Positions 1 through 7,161 are shown, counted from the first letter of the stretch. The stretch: DNA of 7,644 nucleotides from Neisseriaceae bacterium (GCA_947441745.1 CANEUJ010000077.1:1-7644), one strand, 5' to 3'. Notes: generated from the sequence alone by a model not told the origin. Made by a program: numbers and translations.

Positions 1-192
1 AAGATCAATTATTTCAGGTTTACCACGAACTAAACCATCAACCTGACAATAAATACATCTCCAGTTACAAGCATTATTAACATTTAAGTTTATACCAAGA
101 GACACACCTTCACTACGCCTAGATACTACAGGGTATAAATAGGTAAAATTATTAAATATCCTAGAGTGATCTGCGATTGTTAAGTGTGTCAT
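1..192 (-). CDS. Radical SAM superfamily protein, N-terminal part (runs off left edge)
   Basis: The first 64 codons of a minus-strand gene are visible, starting at an ATG at 192-190 and open to the window edge. Residues 42-49 read CNWRCIYC, a classic CxxxCxxC (C42, C46, C49) that binds the [4Fe-4S] cluster of radical S-adenosylmethionine enzymes, with the usual aromatic residue before the last Cys. The preceding stretch GVSLGINLNVNNA (29-41) resembles the first beta strand of the barrel in uncharacterised radical SAM proteins. The catalytic barrel and any C-terminal domain lie outside the window, so the substrate cannot be named. The start lies only 7 bases after the stress-protein stop and lacks a clear Shine-Dalgarno sequence, so translation may depend on coupling to the upstream gene. 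Family assignment is firm; specific function is unknown. Confidence 0.85.
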   Translation of the reverse strand, partial: MTHLTIADHSRIFNNFTYLYPVVSRRSEGVSLGINLNVNNACNWRCIYCQVDGLVRGKPEIIDL

Positions 193-199
193 GGTTAGT

Positions 200-643
200 T
201 TATTTATGCTTAGGAATTAATAATATCGGTATATTGGAACCTTGAGAAATGTCTTCAGCAACTCCACCAGCAATTAGATGAGAGAATGAGCCCAAATTAT
301 GCGATCCTATGATAAATAAATCAGTATGCCAAGCTTTAGCATCCTCAAGGAGTAAATTTGATAAACCAGCACCATAATTTTCTAATAGTACAATTTCGGC
401 TTGAACATGTTTATTTTTTATAGTCTCTTTGATATGTTCGACAAATTCTTTAGCAATAGACAGAATACTATCCTTTAATTCGTTAGCACCAATCATTTCA
501 ATCCCAAAAGTCATTTGCTCAAAGTTTACTACATGAGCAATCCTAAGTTTTGCGTTATTAGATAGAGCTAATTCGATAGCTTTGTTTAAAATATGTTCAG
601 AAACATCTGAACTGTCAACAGGTACATATATTTTATGAAACAT
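200..643 (-). CDS. Universal stress protein (UspA family), single domain
   Basis: A 147-residue protein with the length and layout of a single-domain Usp (Rossmann-like alpha/beta fold, usually a cytoplasmic dimer). The N-terminal strand KIYVPVDSS carries the conserved Asp (D10) that contacts adenine in ATP-binding members. The C-terminal hallmark is at 111-131 (IIGSHNLG, then AGGVAEDI), followed by the last strand IPILLIP. The family loop G-2X-G-9X-G-(S/T) is altered: G113 and G126 are kept with correct spacing, but the second Gly is N116 and the final Ser/Thr is G127. ATP binding is therefore uncertain. The gene sits 17 bases after uvrD with a good AGGAG ribosome site and 7 bases before a radical SAM gene, which suggests co-transcription. 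Usp proteins are linked to stress survival; no specific partner can be inferred. Confidence 0.93.
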   Translation of the reverse strand: MFHKIYVPVDSSDVSEHILNKAIELALSNNAKLRIAHVVNFEQMTFGIEMIGANELKDSILSIAKEFVEHIKETIKNKHVQAEIVLLENYGAGLSNLLLEDAKAWHTDLFIIGSHNLGSFSHLIAGGVAEDISQGSNIPILLIPKHK

Positions 644-650
644 AATAAAT

Positions 651-655
651 CTCCT
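651..655 (-). promoter_or_regulatory. Ribosome binding site of the universal stress protein gene
   Basis: On the minus strand AGGAG lies 7 bases upstream of the ATG at 643-641, inside the 17-base gap after the uvrD stop. This is a strong Shine-Dalgarno that supports the chosen start and translation independent of uvrD. Confidence 0.75.
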
Positions 656-660
656 ACATA

Positions 661-2829
661 TTAAACTTTTTCAATTTTGGCAATATTGAGGTCAAGATTT
701 TTCTTACCAATCCCAATAAAGAAAATTTCAGCTGTAATTTTCTTACCATCAATATTTAATCGTAACACTTTACCATTACCAAATTTGGCATGTTTCACCA
801 TATCTCCGATTTTTATTATCTCATCACAGTTAGCAAGTGTAACCCTAGATATTTTGGTTTCTGGATTAGATACTTCGGTTGGAGTTAGATGGTGTAGATC
901 AATATCAGAATCCACTAAACTAGAACACCCTATTTTACTAATGCCTGAAATATTAAGGATTAGCTCATTTGGGATTTCATTAACAAATCGTGATACTGGT
1001 GCTGAAATACGTTTACCCCACATTAAGCGACTGCACGCCCGTAGTAAATAAAGCTTTTTACAGGCACGAGTGATTGCTACATACATTAGTCTTCGTTCTT
1101 CTTCGAGATTTTGTTGCGAATCAAAACAGTTCTCATGTGGAAATAACCCATCCTCAAGTCCAACTATAAATACAGTGTCAAACTCGAGACCTTTGGCTGC
1201 ATGAACCGTCATTAATTGAACTGGCTGTTCATACATTTGGGCTTGCCCTTCTCCAGACTCAAGTACTGCATGGGACAAAAATGTAGCTAAGTTATTATTA
1301 ACTTCATCTTCAGCCTTAAAATTGGTTGCGGCACTGACTAGTTCATTAAGATTTTCTAAGCGCTCAGCTCCATTTTTTTTGTCAAGGCGATACATTTCGG
1401 CGACCCCACTTTCTTCTACAACAAGACTAATTAAGTCAGGTAAGCTTAAGTGTTTTTGATCTATCTTTTGAATTATATTGGTAAATTTAGCTAAATTAAT
1501 ACCTGCTTTGCCATCACTTAAATTGCATGCTTCAAATAAGGAGGTGTTTTTTTCTTTGGCAATGTTTTGTAAGTTTTCGATGGCTTTGGAACCCAAACCA
1601 CGAGCAGGAACATTTACTACCCGTAAAAAAGCTTCATTATCATTTTTATTTAGAATAAGTCTAAGATAGGATAGTATATGTTTCACTTCTTGACGATCAA
1701 AAAAGCGAAGTCCGCCATAGACTTTATAGGGAACACCTTCTGAATAAAATAATTGTTCAAAAATTCGGGATTGGGCGTTGGAGCGATACAAAATTGCTAT
1801 TGATGATGTGCTTTTACCGGATGCTAAAAGTGATTTTATCTCATCTGTTACGAAGTAAGCTTCGTCTTCTTCGGTATAGCCTTCGTATAGACTGATTTTG
1901 TCGCCATCACTTTTCTGTGTCCATAGCGTTTTTCCAATACGTTCATTATTTTTATCGATAATTGCATTTGCTGCTGAGAGTATATTGGGAGTTGAGCGAT
2001 AATTTTGTTCCATCCGAATAGGGTCGTTTACACTGAAATCATGCAAAAAAGTCTGCATATTAGCAACACGTGCTCCACGAAAAGAATAAATAGATTGATC
2101 ATCATCACCAACAGCAAACATATTTCCACATGAGCTACCTAGTAATTTTAGCCATTGGTATTGTAAATGGTTAGTATCTTGAAATTCATCAACCAAAATA
2201 TGTTTGAATTGATTACGATAAATATCAAGAACGTCTTTATTAACTGATAGCATTTCATAGCTTCTAAGTAATAGCTCAGTAAAATCAACCAAACCATCAC
2301 GATTACATATTAATTCATATTCCAAATATAAATCTAACCAAGTTTGCTGACGCATTCCGTTTGGAGTTATTTGATTAGCCCTTAAGCCATGTTCCTTTTG
2401 GTGATTAATAAATTTTTGTAGTTCGCGTGAAGAGTAATGATCTTCATCTAGATTTGCGGCTTTTATAATTCTTTTAAGTAAACTTAGTTGATCTTGTACA
2501 TCAAGTATTTGAAAATAAGCCGGTAATCCAGCTTCCTTGTGATGCTTTGTTAGTAAGCGTAAGGAAATCGAATGAAAAGTTCCAATCCACATTGATCTAG
2601 CTGTAATTGATAATTTACTAGATACTCGGTGAAGCATTTCTTTAGCTGCTTTATTAGAAAAAGTTACGGCTAATACTTCATGTTCTTTCAAATTCTGCTC
2701 ATTAATTAACCAAACTATACGAGTTGTTAGAACTTTTGTTTTACCGCTTCCAGCACCTGCTAATACAAGCATAGAGCCATTATTATGCGTTACAGCACTT
2801 AGCTGCTTTTGATTTAAACTTGCTAACAC
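661..2829 (-). CDS. uvrD: ATP-dependent DNA helicase II (UvrD, superfamily 1A)
   Basis: A 722-residue 3'-5' helicase, nearly the length of E. coli UvrD (720) and colinear with it by eye. UvrD removes the excised oligonucleotide and UvrC in nucleotide excision repair and unwinds nicked DNA in mismatch repair. Visible motifs in order: Q-motif LNQKQ (5-9), Walker A AGAGSGKT (24-31), motif Ia TFSNKAAKEM (56-65), Walker B VDEFQDT (213-219), motif III GDDDQSIYSFRGA (241-253), motif IV EQNYRST (274-280), motif V with TVHAAKGLEF (541-550) and motif VI EERRLMYVAITRA (577-589). The C-terminal segment 672-722 (IKIGDMVKHAKFGNG and onward) matches the Tudor-like RNA polymerase-binding domain of UvrD/PcrA; this tail, with the colinearity, favours UvrD over Rep. 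The start is GTG, backed by GGAGAG 6 bases upstream. It is the first gene of a minus-strand cluster with the Usp and radical SAM genes. Confidence 0.97.
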   Translation of the reverse strand: MLASLNQKQLSAVTHNNGSMLVLAGAGSGKTKVLTTRIVWLINEQNLKEHEVLAVTFSNKAAKEMLHRVSSKLSITARSMWIGTFHSISLRLLTKHHKEAGLPAYFQILDVQDQLSLLKRIIKAANLDEDHYSSRELQKFINHQKEHGLRANQITPNGMRQQTWLDLYLEYELICNRDGLVDFTELLLRSYEMLSVNKDVLDIYRNQFKHILVDEFQDTNHLQYQWLKLLGSSCGNMFAVGDDDQSIYSFRGARVANMQTFLHDFSVNDPIRMEQNYRSTPNILSAANAIIDKNNERIGKTLWTQKSDGDKISLYEGYTEEDEAYFVTDEIKSLLASGKSTSSIAILYRSNAQSRIFEQLFYSEGVPYKVYGGLRFFDRQEVKHILSYLRLILNKNDNEAFLRVVNVPARGLGSKAIENLQNIAKEKNTSLFEACNLSDGKAGINLAKFTNIIQKIDQKHLSLPDLISLVVEESGVAEMYRLDKKNGAERLENLNELVSAATNFKAEDEVNNNLATFLSHAVLESGEGQAQMYEQPVQLMTVHAAKGLEFDTVFIVGLEDGLFPHENCFDSQQNLEEERRLMYVAITRACKKLYLLRACSRLMWGKRISAPVSRFVNEIPNELILNISGISKIGCSSLVDSDIDLHHLTPTEVSNPETKISRVTLANCDEIIKIGDMVKHAKFGNGKVLRLNIDGKKITAEIFFIGIGKKNLDLNIAKIEKV

Positions 2830-2835
2830 AATTTT

Positions 2836-2841
2836 CTCTCC
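2836..2841 (-). promoter_or_regulatory. uvrD: Ribosome binding site that fixes the GTG start of uvrD
   Basis: GGAGAG on the minus strand ends 6 bases before the GTG at 2829-2827. The only nearby upstream ATG (2845-2843) is in another frame, so the GTG is the best-supported start. The resulting N-terminus places the Q-motif and Walker A as in other UvrD proteins. Confidence 0.7.
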
Positions 2842-2867
2842 ACATAATTATCTAATAACAGTAATAT

Positions 2868-2876
2868 AGTATATCA
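2868..2876 (-). promoter_or_regulatory. Candidate extended -10 promoter for uvrD and following genes
   Basis: The minus strand reads TGATATACT, which fits TGnTATAAT with one mismatch (an extended -10). The -35 position at 17-base spacing reads AAACAT and is poor, as is common for extended -10 promoters. The transcript would start near 2862, about 30 bases before the GTG of uvrD. This is inference from sequence alone. Confidence 0.4.
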
Positions 2877-2918
2877 CAATTTTCTCGCCCATGTTTGTAT
2901 GTAAATGTATAAAGTTTC

Positions 2919-2927
2919 TGATACAAT
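2919..2927 (+). promoter_or_regulatory. Candidate extended -10 promoter for the acyl-CoA ligase-gltX-alr operon
   Basis: TGATACAAT fits the extended -10 pattern TGnTATAAT with one mismatch. No good -35 is seen at 16-18 bases; TTGTAT at 2895-2900 would need a 21-base spacer. The predicted start near 2934 gives a leader of about 45 bases before the ATG at 2980. A second AT-rich box, TATAAA at 2942-2947, is an alternative. Confidence 0.4.
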
Positions 2928-2979
2928 CAAGTCTTGAATGTTATAAATAATTCTATCATTTATTATCAAGGTATCATTT

Positions 2980-4545
2980 ATGCAAAGCTATCCAATAAAG
3001 AACCTATATCAAGTTATTGAAACTAACGTAAAAAAAGCAGCAAATAGAACTATCATTTTTGAAGAAGATTTAAAAATTAGTAATCTTGAGTTTAGAAGTC
3101 GTGTAGATTCTATAGCATTATTTTTGCATAGAAATGGTATAAAACCTCAAGATAAAGTTGCTTTGATAATGTCAAACTCATGGCAATTTATTGTAAATTT
3201 ATTTGCAATTAGTAAAATTGGTGCTATAGCGGTACCAGTTAATAACTTCTTAAAAGAAGATGAGATAGCGTATATTCTTACTGATTCTCAATCAAAACTT
3301 TTATTTTGTTCTAATAAATTTGCTAATGAAACCAAAAATTTAATTAAGAAAACGGATCTAGATAAAATAGTTTGGGTAGATGGATTCCCATTGGAAAACG
3401 ATAAAAATATCGACTACAGTAAGCTTTTTGCTATTTTTCAAGGCTCTGAAGAGGCTTACGACTCAAAACTTGAGGATACAGCTTTGATTGTTTATACTTC
3501 AGGCACTACGGGTAAACCAAAGGGTGCTATGCTATCTTTCAAAAACATTTTCGCGGACTGTATTGGTGCACAAAATCTTATGAATGTTAAAGATGGTAAA
3601 ATTAAATTATTGTGTTATTTACCGATGTTTCATGCCTTTACTCTTACAGCTACAGTTCTTTTGCCAATATACACCAATAGTGGAGTTATTGTTATTCGTG
3701 CTATTGCAGGAATTAAAGATTTCAAAAATTTATTAAAACAGCTTCTATTAAAACGTTGTACATTTTTCACTGGAGTTCCTGATATTTACAATGCAATGGC
3801 AAAAGCTAAATTGCCTTGGTATTTTCATTGGTTTCATAATGTTAAAGGCTTTATATCCGGTGCGGCACCTTTATCTGAAGAAGTGCATAATCGCTTTAGT
3901 GCGTCATTTAAGCGTGGGAAATTACTTGAAGGGTATGGGATTAGTGAATGTTCTCCCGTAGTTTCTTGTAACTCTCCAACAGCTAATAAAAAAGGTTCTG
4001 TTGGTCAAGCATTGTCATGTTGTACTGTTAAAATATTTGATGAGAATATGAATGAAGTGCCAATTGGTGAAACTGGTGAAATCTGTGTTAAGGGGGATAA
4101 TGTAATGCAAGGTTACTATAATCGCCCTAATGATACGGCGGAAGCGATAGTAAACTCTTGGTTTAGAACTGGTGATATTGGGCGTATTGATAGTGAAGGA
4201 TTTATTTTTATCATTGATAGAATCAAAGATTTGATAATTCATAAAGGGATGAATATCTATCCGCGTGAAATTGAGGAATGGCTATATACTTATGAGAAGG
4301 TTAATGCATGTGCAATAATTGGAGCCAAAGACAAAGATGATAATGAAATCCCGATGGCATATATTGAGTTAAAAGAAGATGTAATGGCAGATGAAGCTGA
4401 AATAAAAGCTTTTTTACAGCCACATCTTGCAGCGTTTAAAATGCCCAGAAAAGTGTATTTTGTAGAAAAGCTACCGCGTAATGCTACTGGTAAAATACTT
4501 AAACGTGAATTAAGAGAATTAGCAAAAAATGGAGAAGTTAAATGA
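2980..4545 (+). CDS. AMP-forming acyl-CoA synthetase (long-chain fatty acid-CoA ligase-like)
   Basis: A 521-residue member of the ANL adenylating superfamily. These enzymes activate a carboxylic acid with ATP to an acyl-adenylate, then transfer it to CoA. Visible core motifs: P-loop YTSGTTGKPKG (172-182), LPMFHAF (214-220, with the acyl-pocket His at 218), SGAAPLS (293-299), GYGISEC (318-324), GEICVKGDNVMQGYY (366-380), TGD with ribose-binding D399, hinge region DRIKD (413-417) and C-terminal PRNATGKILKREL (499-511) with catalytic K505. Length and motifs fit FadD-type medium/long-chain ligases, but chain length cannot be read from sequence, and other acids or an acyl-ACP synthetase role remain possible. 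It has no signal peptide or clear membrane segment. AAGG lies 8 bases before the ATG. The stop overlaps the gltX start by 4 bases, so the two are probably translated from one mRNA. Confidence 0.93.
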   Translation: MQSYPIKNLYQVIETNVKKAANRTIIFEEDLKISNLEFRSRVDSIALFLHRNGIKPQDKVALIMSNSWQFIVNLFAISKIGAIAVPVNNFLKEDEIAYILTDSQSKLLFCSNKFANETKNLIKKTDLDKIVWVDGFPLENDKNIDYSKLFAIFQGSEEAYDSKLEDTALIVYTSGTTGKPKGAMLSFKNIFADCIGAQNLMNVKDGKIKLLCYLPMFHAFTLTATVLLPIYTNSGVIVIRAIAGIKDFKNLLKQLLLKRCTFFTGVPDIYNAMAKAKLPWYFHWFHNVKGFISGAAPLSEEVHNRFSASFKRGKLLEGYGISECSPVVSCNSPTANKKGSVGQALSCCTVKIFDENMNEVPIGETGEICVKGDNVMQGYYNRPNDTAEAIVNSWFRTGDIGRIDSEGFIFIIDRIKDLIIHKGMNIYPREIEEWLYTYEKVNACAIIGAKDKDDNEIPMAYIELKEDVMADEAEIKAFLQPHLAAFKMPRKVYFVEKLPRNATGKILKRELRELAKNGEVK

Positions 4546-5930
4546 TAAGAACTAGATTTGCACCCTCACCCACAGGTTTTTTGCACATTGGTGGTGCGAG
4601 AACTGGGTTATTTTCTTGGGCGTATGCACGGCACAAGAGCGGTCAATTTATTTTAAGAATAGAAGATACCGATATTGAACGCTCTACCAAAGAGTCTGTG
4701 GATAGTATTATTGATGCTATGGACTGGCTGGGATTAACTTATGACGAGGGTCCATACTTTCAAACTAAGCGAATGGATCGCTATAAAGAAGTTATCGCAA
4801 CAATGCTTGAGAAAGGTCTTGCCTATCCTTGTTATTGCTCTAAGGAAGAACTTGATGCTATGCGTGAAGAGCAAATGGCTAAAGGTCAAAAACCTAAGTA
4901 TGATAAACGTTGTTTACATAACAAAGTAGTTAAGCCAAACGTAAACCCAGTGATACGTTTTAAAAATCCAGACTCAGGTAGCGTGGTTTGGGATGATCTG
5001 GTTAAGGGTAGGATAGAAATTAATAATTCCGAGCTTGATGATTTGATTATTGCTAGAAGTGATGGTACTCCGACTTATAATTTTTGTGTGGTAGTTGATG
5101 ACTTAGATATGCAAATTAGCCATGTTATTCGAGGTGATGACCATGTTAATAACACCCCAAGGCAAATTAATATTTTATCGGCTCTTGGAGCCTCTATTCC
5201 ATTATACGCTCATACTCCAATGATACTTCGTGAAGACGGTCATAAGATGTCCAAACGAACTGATGCAGTTAGTGTAATGCAATATCGCGATATGGGTATT
5301 TTACCTGAAGCTTTATTAAATTATCTAGCACGTTTATGTTGGGGGCATGGGGATGATGAGGTATTTAGTCTAGAGCAATTTATTGATTGGTTTAGTTTAG
5401 ATAATATTTCGGTTTCACCTGCTCGTTTTGATATTAAAAAATTATTGTGGGTGAATTCTCAGCATATTAAAACCTACCCTAATGATAAACTCGTTGATTT
5501 GGTAATTGATGTATGGATTCGTAATAATGATACGGTATTAACAGATGTAGAAAATAATCAACATCTAAAATTAGTTGATGTAATTAATTTTATTAAACCA
5601 AGAGTTGATAATATAAACACTCTAGCTTATCAGTGTAGTTATATGTATAAACCACTTATTGTAGCTACTGAAGATAGAGAAAACCACCAAACTGTGAAAG
5701 CACATGAGTTATTATCCAAATTTGGTACTGGATTAAGTCAATTACAAGGATGGTCACTAGAAGCGGTAAAAGCATACATAAAAGAGTTTTGTGCAATAGA
5801 GAATATTAAGATGCCAGAACTAGGTATGCCATTAAGGTTAAAATTATGTGGTACTACCCAAACTCCATCGTTTGATAATATCGTATATCTTCTGGGGCAA
5901 GATGTAGTTATAAATAGATTAAATAGCTAA
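4542..5930 (+). CDS. gltX: Glutamyl-tRNA synthetase (class I)
   Basis: A 462-residue enzyme, close to E. coli GluRS (471), that charges tRNA-Glu with glutamate for translation and haem precursor supply. The N-terminus RFAPSPTGFLHIGGARTGLF carries the class I HIGH-type signature (HIGG, 15-18). GHKMSKR (233-239) carries the KMSKS loop (KMSKR, 235-239). The zinc site of the bacterial enzyme appears intact: C97, C99, C124 and H126, aligning with C98, C100, C125 and H127 of E. coli. IRFKNP, DGTPTYNFCVVVDDLDM and the DDH tract at 199-201 are GluRS/GlnRS core motifs; the lack of a GlnRS-type beta-barrel domain and the C-terminal helical domain identify GluRS. The ATG overlaps the ligase stop in an ATGA arrangement and has GGAGAA 5 bases upstream, inside the ligase gene. 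alr follows after 27 bases. Confidence 0.97.
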   Translation: MIRTRFAPSPTGFLHIGGARTGLFSWAYARHKSGQFILRIEDTDIERSTKESVDSIIDAMDWLGLTYDEGPYFQTKRMDRYKEVIATMLEKGLAYPCYCSKEELDAMREEQMAKGQKPKYDKRCLHNKVVKPNVNPVIRFKNPDSGSVVWDDLVKGRIEINNSELDDLIIARSDGTPTYNFCVVVDDLDMQISHVIRGDDHVNNTPRQINILSALGASIPLYAHTPMILREDGHKMSKRTDAVSVMQYRDMGILPEALLNYLARLCWGHGDDEVFSLEQFIDWFSLDNISVSPARFDIKKLLWVNSQHIKTYPNDKLVDLVIDVWIRNNDTVLTDVENNQHLKLVDVINFIKPRVDNINTLAYQCSYMYKPLIVATEDRENHQTVKAHELLSKFGTGLSQLQGWSLEAVKAYIKEFCAIENIKMPELGMPLRLKLCGTTQTPSFDNIVYLLGQDVVINRLNS

Positions 5931-5957
5931 TATATTGATTATAAATAGGTATGATAA

Positions 5958-7070
5958 ATGCATGCGACTCGAATTGAAATTGATACTAAGCAGTTTATTT
6001 TAAATTTGCAGGCAATTCAAAATAAAGTATCGAATGTTAAAATTTGTTTACCATTAAAGGCTAATGCCTACGGGCATGGTATCTTACAAATGGCACAAGT
6101 TGCCATGCCCTATGTTGATTATCTAGCTGTCGCTTTTTGGGGAGAGGGGAGGTTCTTACGAGAGAATGGTATTACACTTCCAATTTTGGTATTTGGTGCT
6201 TTTGGTAGCGAAGATGTTCCTGAGCTTGTTACTAATAAATTAGAAATCACCATCTCATCTATCTTCAAAGCGACTCAAATTGCTAATTATTGTAAAAGTT
6301 CAGGTCAAAGGGCAAGAGTACATATAAAAGTTGATACTGGAATGAATAGAGTTGGGGTTAGGGTTGAAGCTGCTCCTGAATTACTAAAATATGTTTTATC
6401 ATTACCAGAGTTAGAGTTGGTGGGAATATACTCACATTTAGCTACTGCAGATGAAGATGATAGAACATTTACCTTAAAGCAAATTAATAGTTTTAAACAA
6501 GTAATAAATTTAGCTAAAAGCTTCAAACCAGATATAGTTTGCCATTTGGCAAATTCTGCTGGGGTGTGCTACTATACAGATAGTTATTTTGATATGGTTC
6601 GTCCTGGTATTCTTAGTTATGGTTATTTTCCAAGACCGCTAGATATACATAATACCGAATCTTTGTCGCAAATAAAGCCATGTTTCAGTCTTAAATCTCG
6701 AGTAATTTATACTAAGACTGTCGAAAAAAATCAAGGTATTAGTTATAATCATAGGTATATTACAAAAAGTCGTACTAGAGTAATAACAATACCAATTGGC
6801 TATGGTGATGGCTATCCGCGCATATTATCTAATATTGGGGAGGTTATTGTAAGAGGGCATAAATACACTATTTCTGGAACAATATGTATGGATATGTTAA
6901 TGGTAGATATTGGTGAAAATGGTGTTTCTTATGTAGATGATGAAGTTATACTAATTGGTAGACAGGGTGATTCTGAGATAACGATTAATAGTGTTGCAGA
7001 TAAATGTGCTACTATCATTTATGAAATATTATGTGGGTTTATTGACCGTATCCCTCGGGTCTATTTATGA
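5958..7070 (+). CDS. alr: Alanine racemase (PLP-dependent, fold type III)
   Basis: A 370-residue cytoplasmic enzyme (E. coli Alr is 359) that interconverts L- and D-alanine for peptidoglycan. KANAYGHG (34-41) holds the PLP-binding Lys, K34, and Y38. KVDTGMNRVGV (124-134) holds K124, the position of the carbamylated Lys in the Bacillus enzyme, and R131. VRPGI (214-218) gives R215, which contacts the pyridine nitrogen. ISYNHRY (261-267) supplies the second catalytic base, Y263. CMDM (310-313) and DRIPR (363-367) complete the C-terminal barrel signature. All key residues are present, so it should be active. The start at 5958 is chosen because the flanking ATGs at 5951 and 5962 are out of frame; AGGT about 8 bases upstream is a modest ribosome site. 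It is probably the last gene of the ligase-gltX-alr transcript. Confidence 0.97.
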   Translation: MHATRIEIDTKQFILNLQAIQNKVSNVKICLPLKANAYGHGILQMAQVAMPYVDYLAVAFWGEGRFLRENGITLPILVFGAFGSEDVPELVTNKLEITISSIFKATQIANYCKSSGQRARVHIKVDTGMNRVGVRVEAAPELLKYVLSLPELELVGIYSHLATADEDDRTFTLKQINSFKQVINLAKSFKPDIVCHLANSAGVCYYTDSYFDMVRPGILSYGYFPRPLDIHNTESLSQIKPCFSLKSRVIYTKTVEKNQGISYNHRYITKSRTRVITIPIGYGDGYPRILSNIGEVIVRGHKYTISGTICMDMLMVDIGENGVSYVDDEVILIGRQGDSEITINSVADKCATIIYEILCGFIDRIPRVYL

Positions 7071-7087
7071 TATAATTTTGGAAGTTG

Positions 7088-7104
7088 CAAAAAATATTTT
7101 TTTG
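7088..7104. repeat. A/T palindrome with adjoining A and T tracts; weak terminator or bent DNA
   Basis: CAAAAAATATTTTTTTG is an almost perfect inverted repeat (one base off) 17 bases after the alr stop. It could form an AT-only hairpin ending in a T run, or a curved segment just upstream of the OxyR-like site. With no G/C pairs in the stem apart from the closing C-G, it is a poor intrinsic terminator. No better terminator is seen between alr and katG. Confidence 0.3.
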
Positions 7105-7141
7105 ATAGTTTTTAGCTATTAGTTATTTAAATATTATTAAT
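7105..7141 (+). promoter_or_regulatory. Candidate OxyR operator upstream of katG
   Basis: Positions 7105-7119 read ATAGTTTTTAGCTAT, which agrees at every defined position with one half of the E. coli OxyR consensus (ATAGntnnnanCTAT). In the full consensus a second copy follows after 7 bases. Here that region (7127-7141) is degenerate: 2 of 4 in each flank, with the internal T (7132) and A (7136) kept. The proposed site ends next to the -35 position of the predicted katG promoter, where an activator of this family would contact RNA polymerase. OxyR control of katG is established in many proteobacteria. Binding here is inferred. Confidence 0.55.
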
Positions 7142-7161
7142 TAGATTTATTGCATTGCTAC

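Noticed and set aside
310..313. Possible anomaly in Alr: CMDM (residues 310-313) in place of the CMDQ seen in some alanine racemases
   Set aside because: MDM is also found in other functional alanine racemases such as E. coli Alr, so it is not unusual (the numbers here are protein residues of the gene at 5958-7070).
677..1051. A 124-codon plus-strand open frame inside uvrD
   Set aside because: It lies wholly antisense to the conserved C-terminal part of UvrD, shows no recognisable domain, and its composition mirrors the opposite strand.
1478..1669. A 63-codon plus-strand open frame
   Set aside because: Antisense shadow of uvrD with no ribosome site or family resemblance.
2783..2845. Out-of-frame 20-codon reading frame overlapping the uvrD start (minus strand, ATG at 2845-2843)
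   Set aside because: It has no Shine-Dalgarno, while the uvrD GTG has a well-placed one; there is no sign that it is translated or acts as a leader peptide.
4015..4242. A 75-codon minus-strand open frame
   Set aside because: Antisense to the core ligase motifs (GEICVKGD to TGD), so its sequence is dictated by the real gene.
4741..4929. A 62-codon plus-strand open frame
   Set aside because: Out-of-frame shadow within gltX, overlapping the zinc-site region.
6305..6526. A 73-codon minus-strand open frame
   Set aside because: Antisense shadow of alr.
7042..7059. GACC...GGTC inverted repeat at the end of alr as a terminator
   Set aside because: Only a 4-base stem with a long loop, inside the coding sequence and without a T run right after it.
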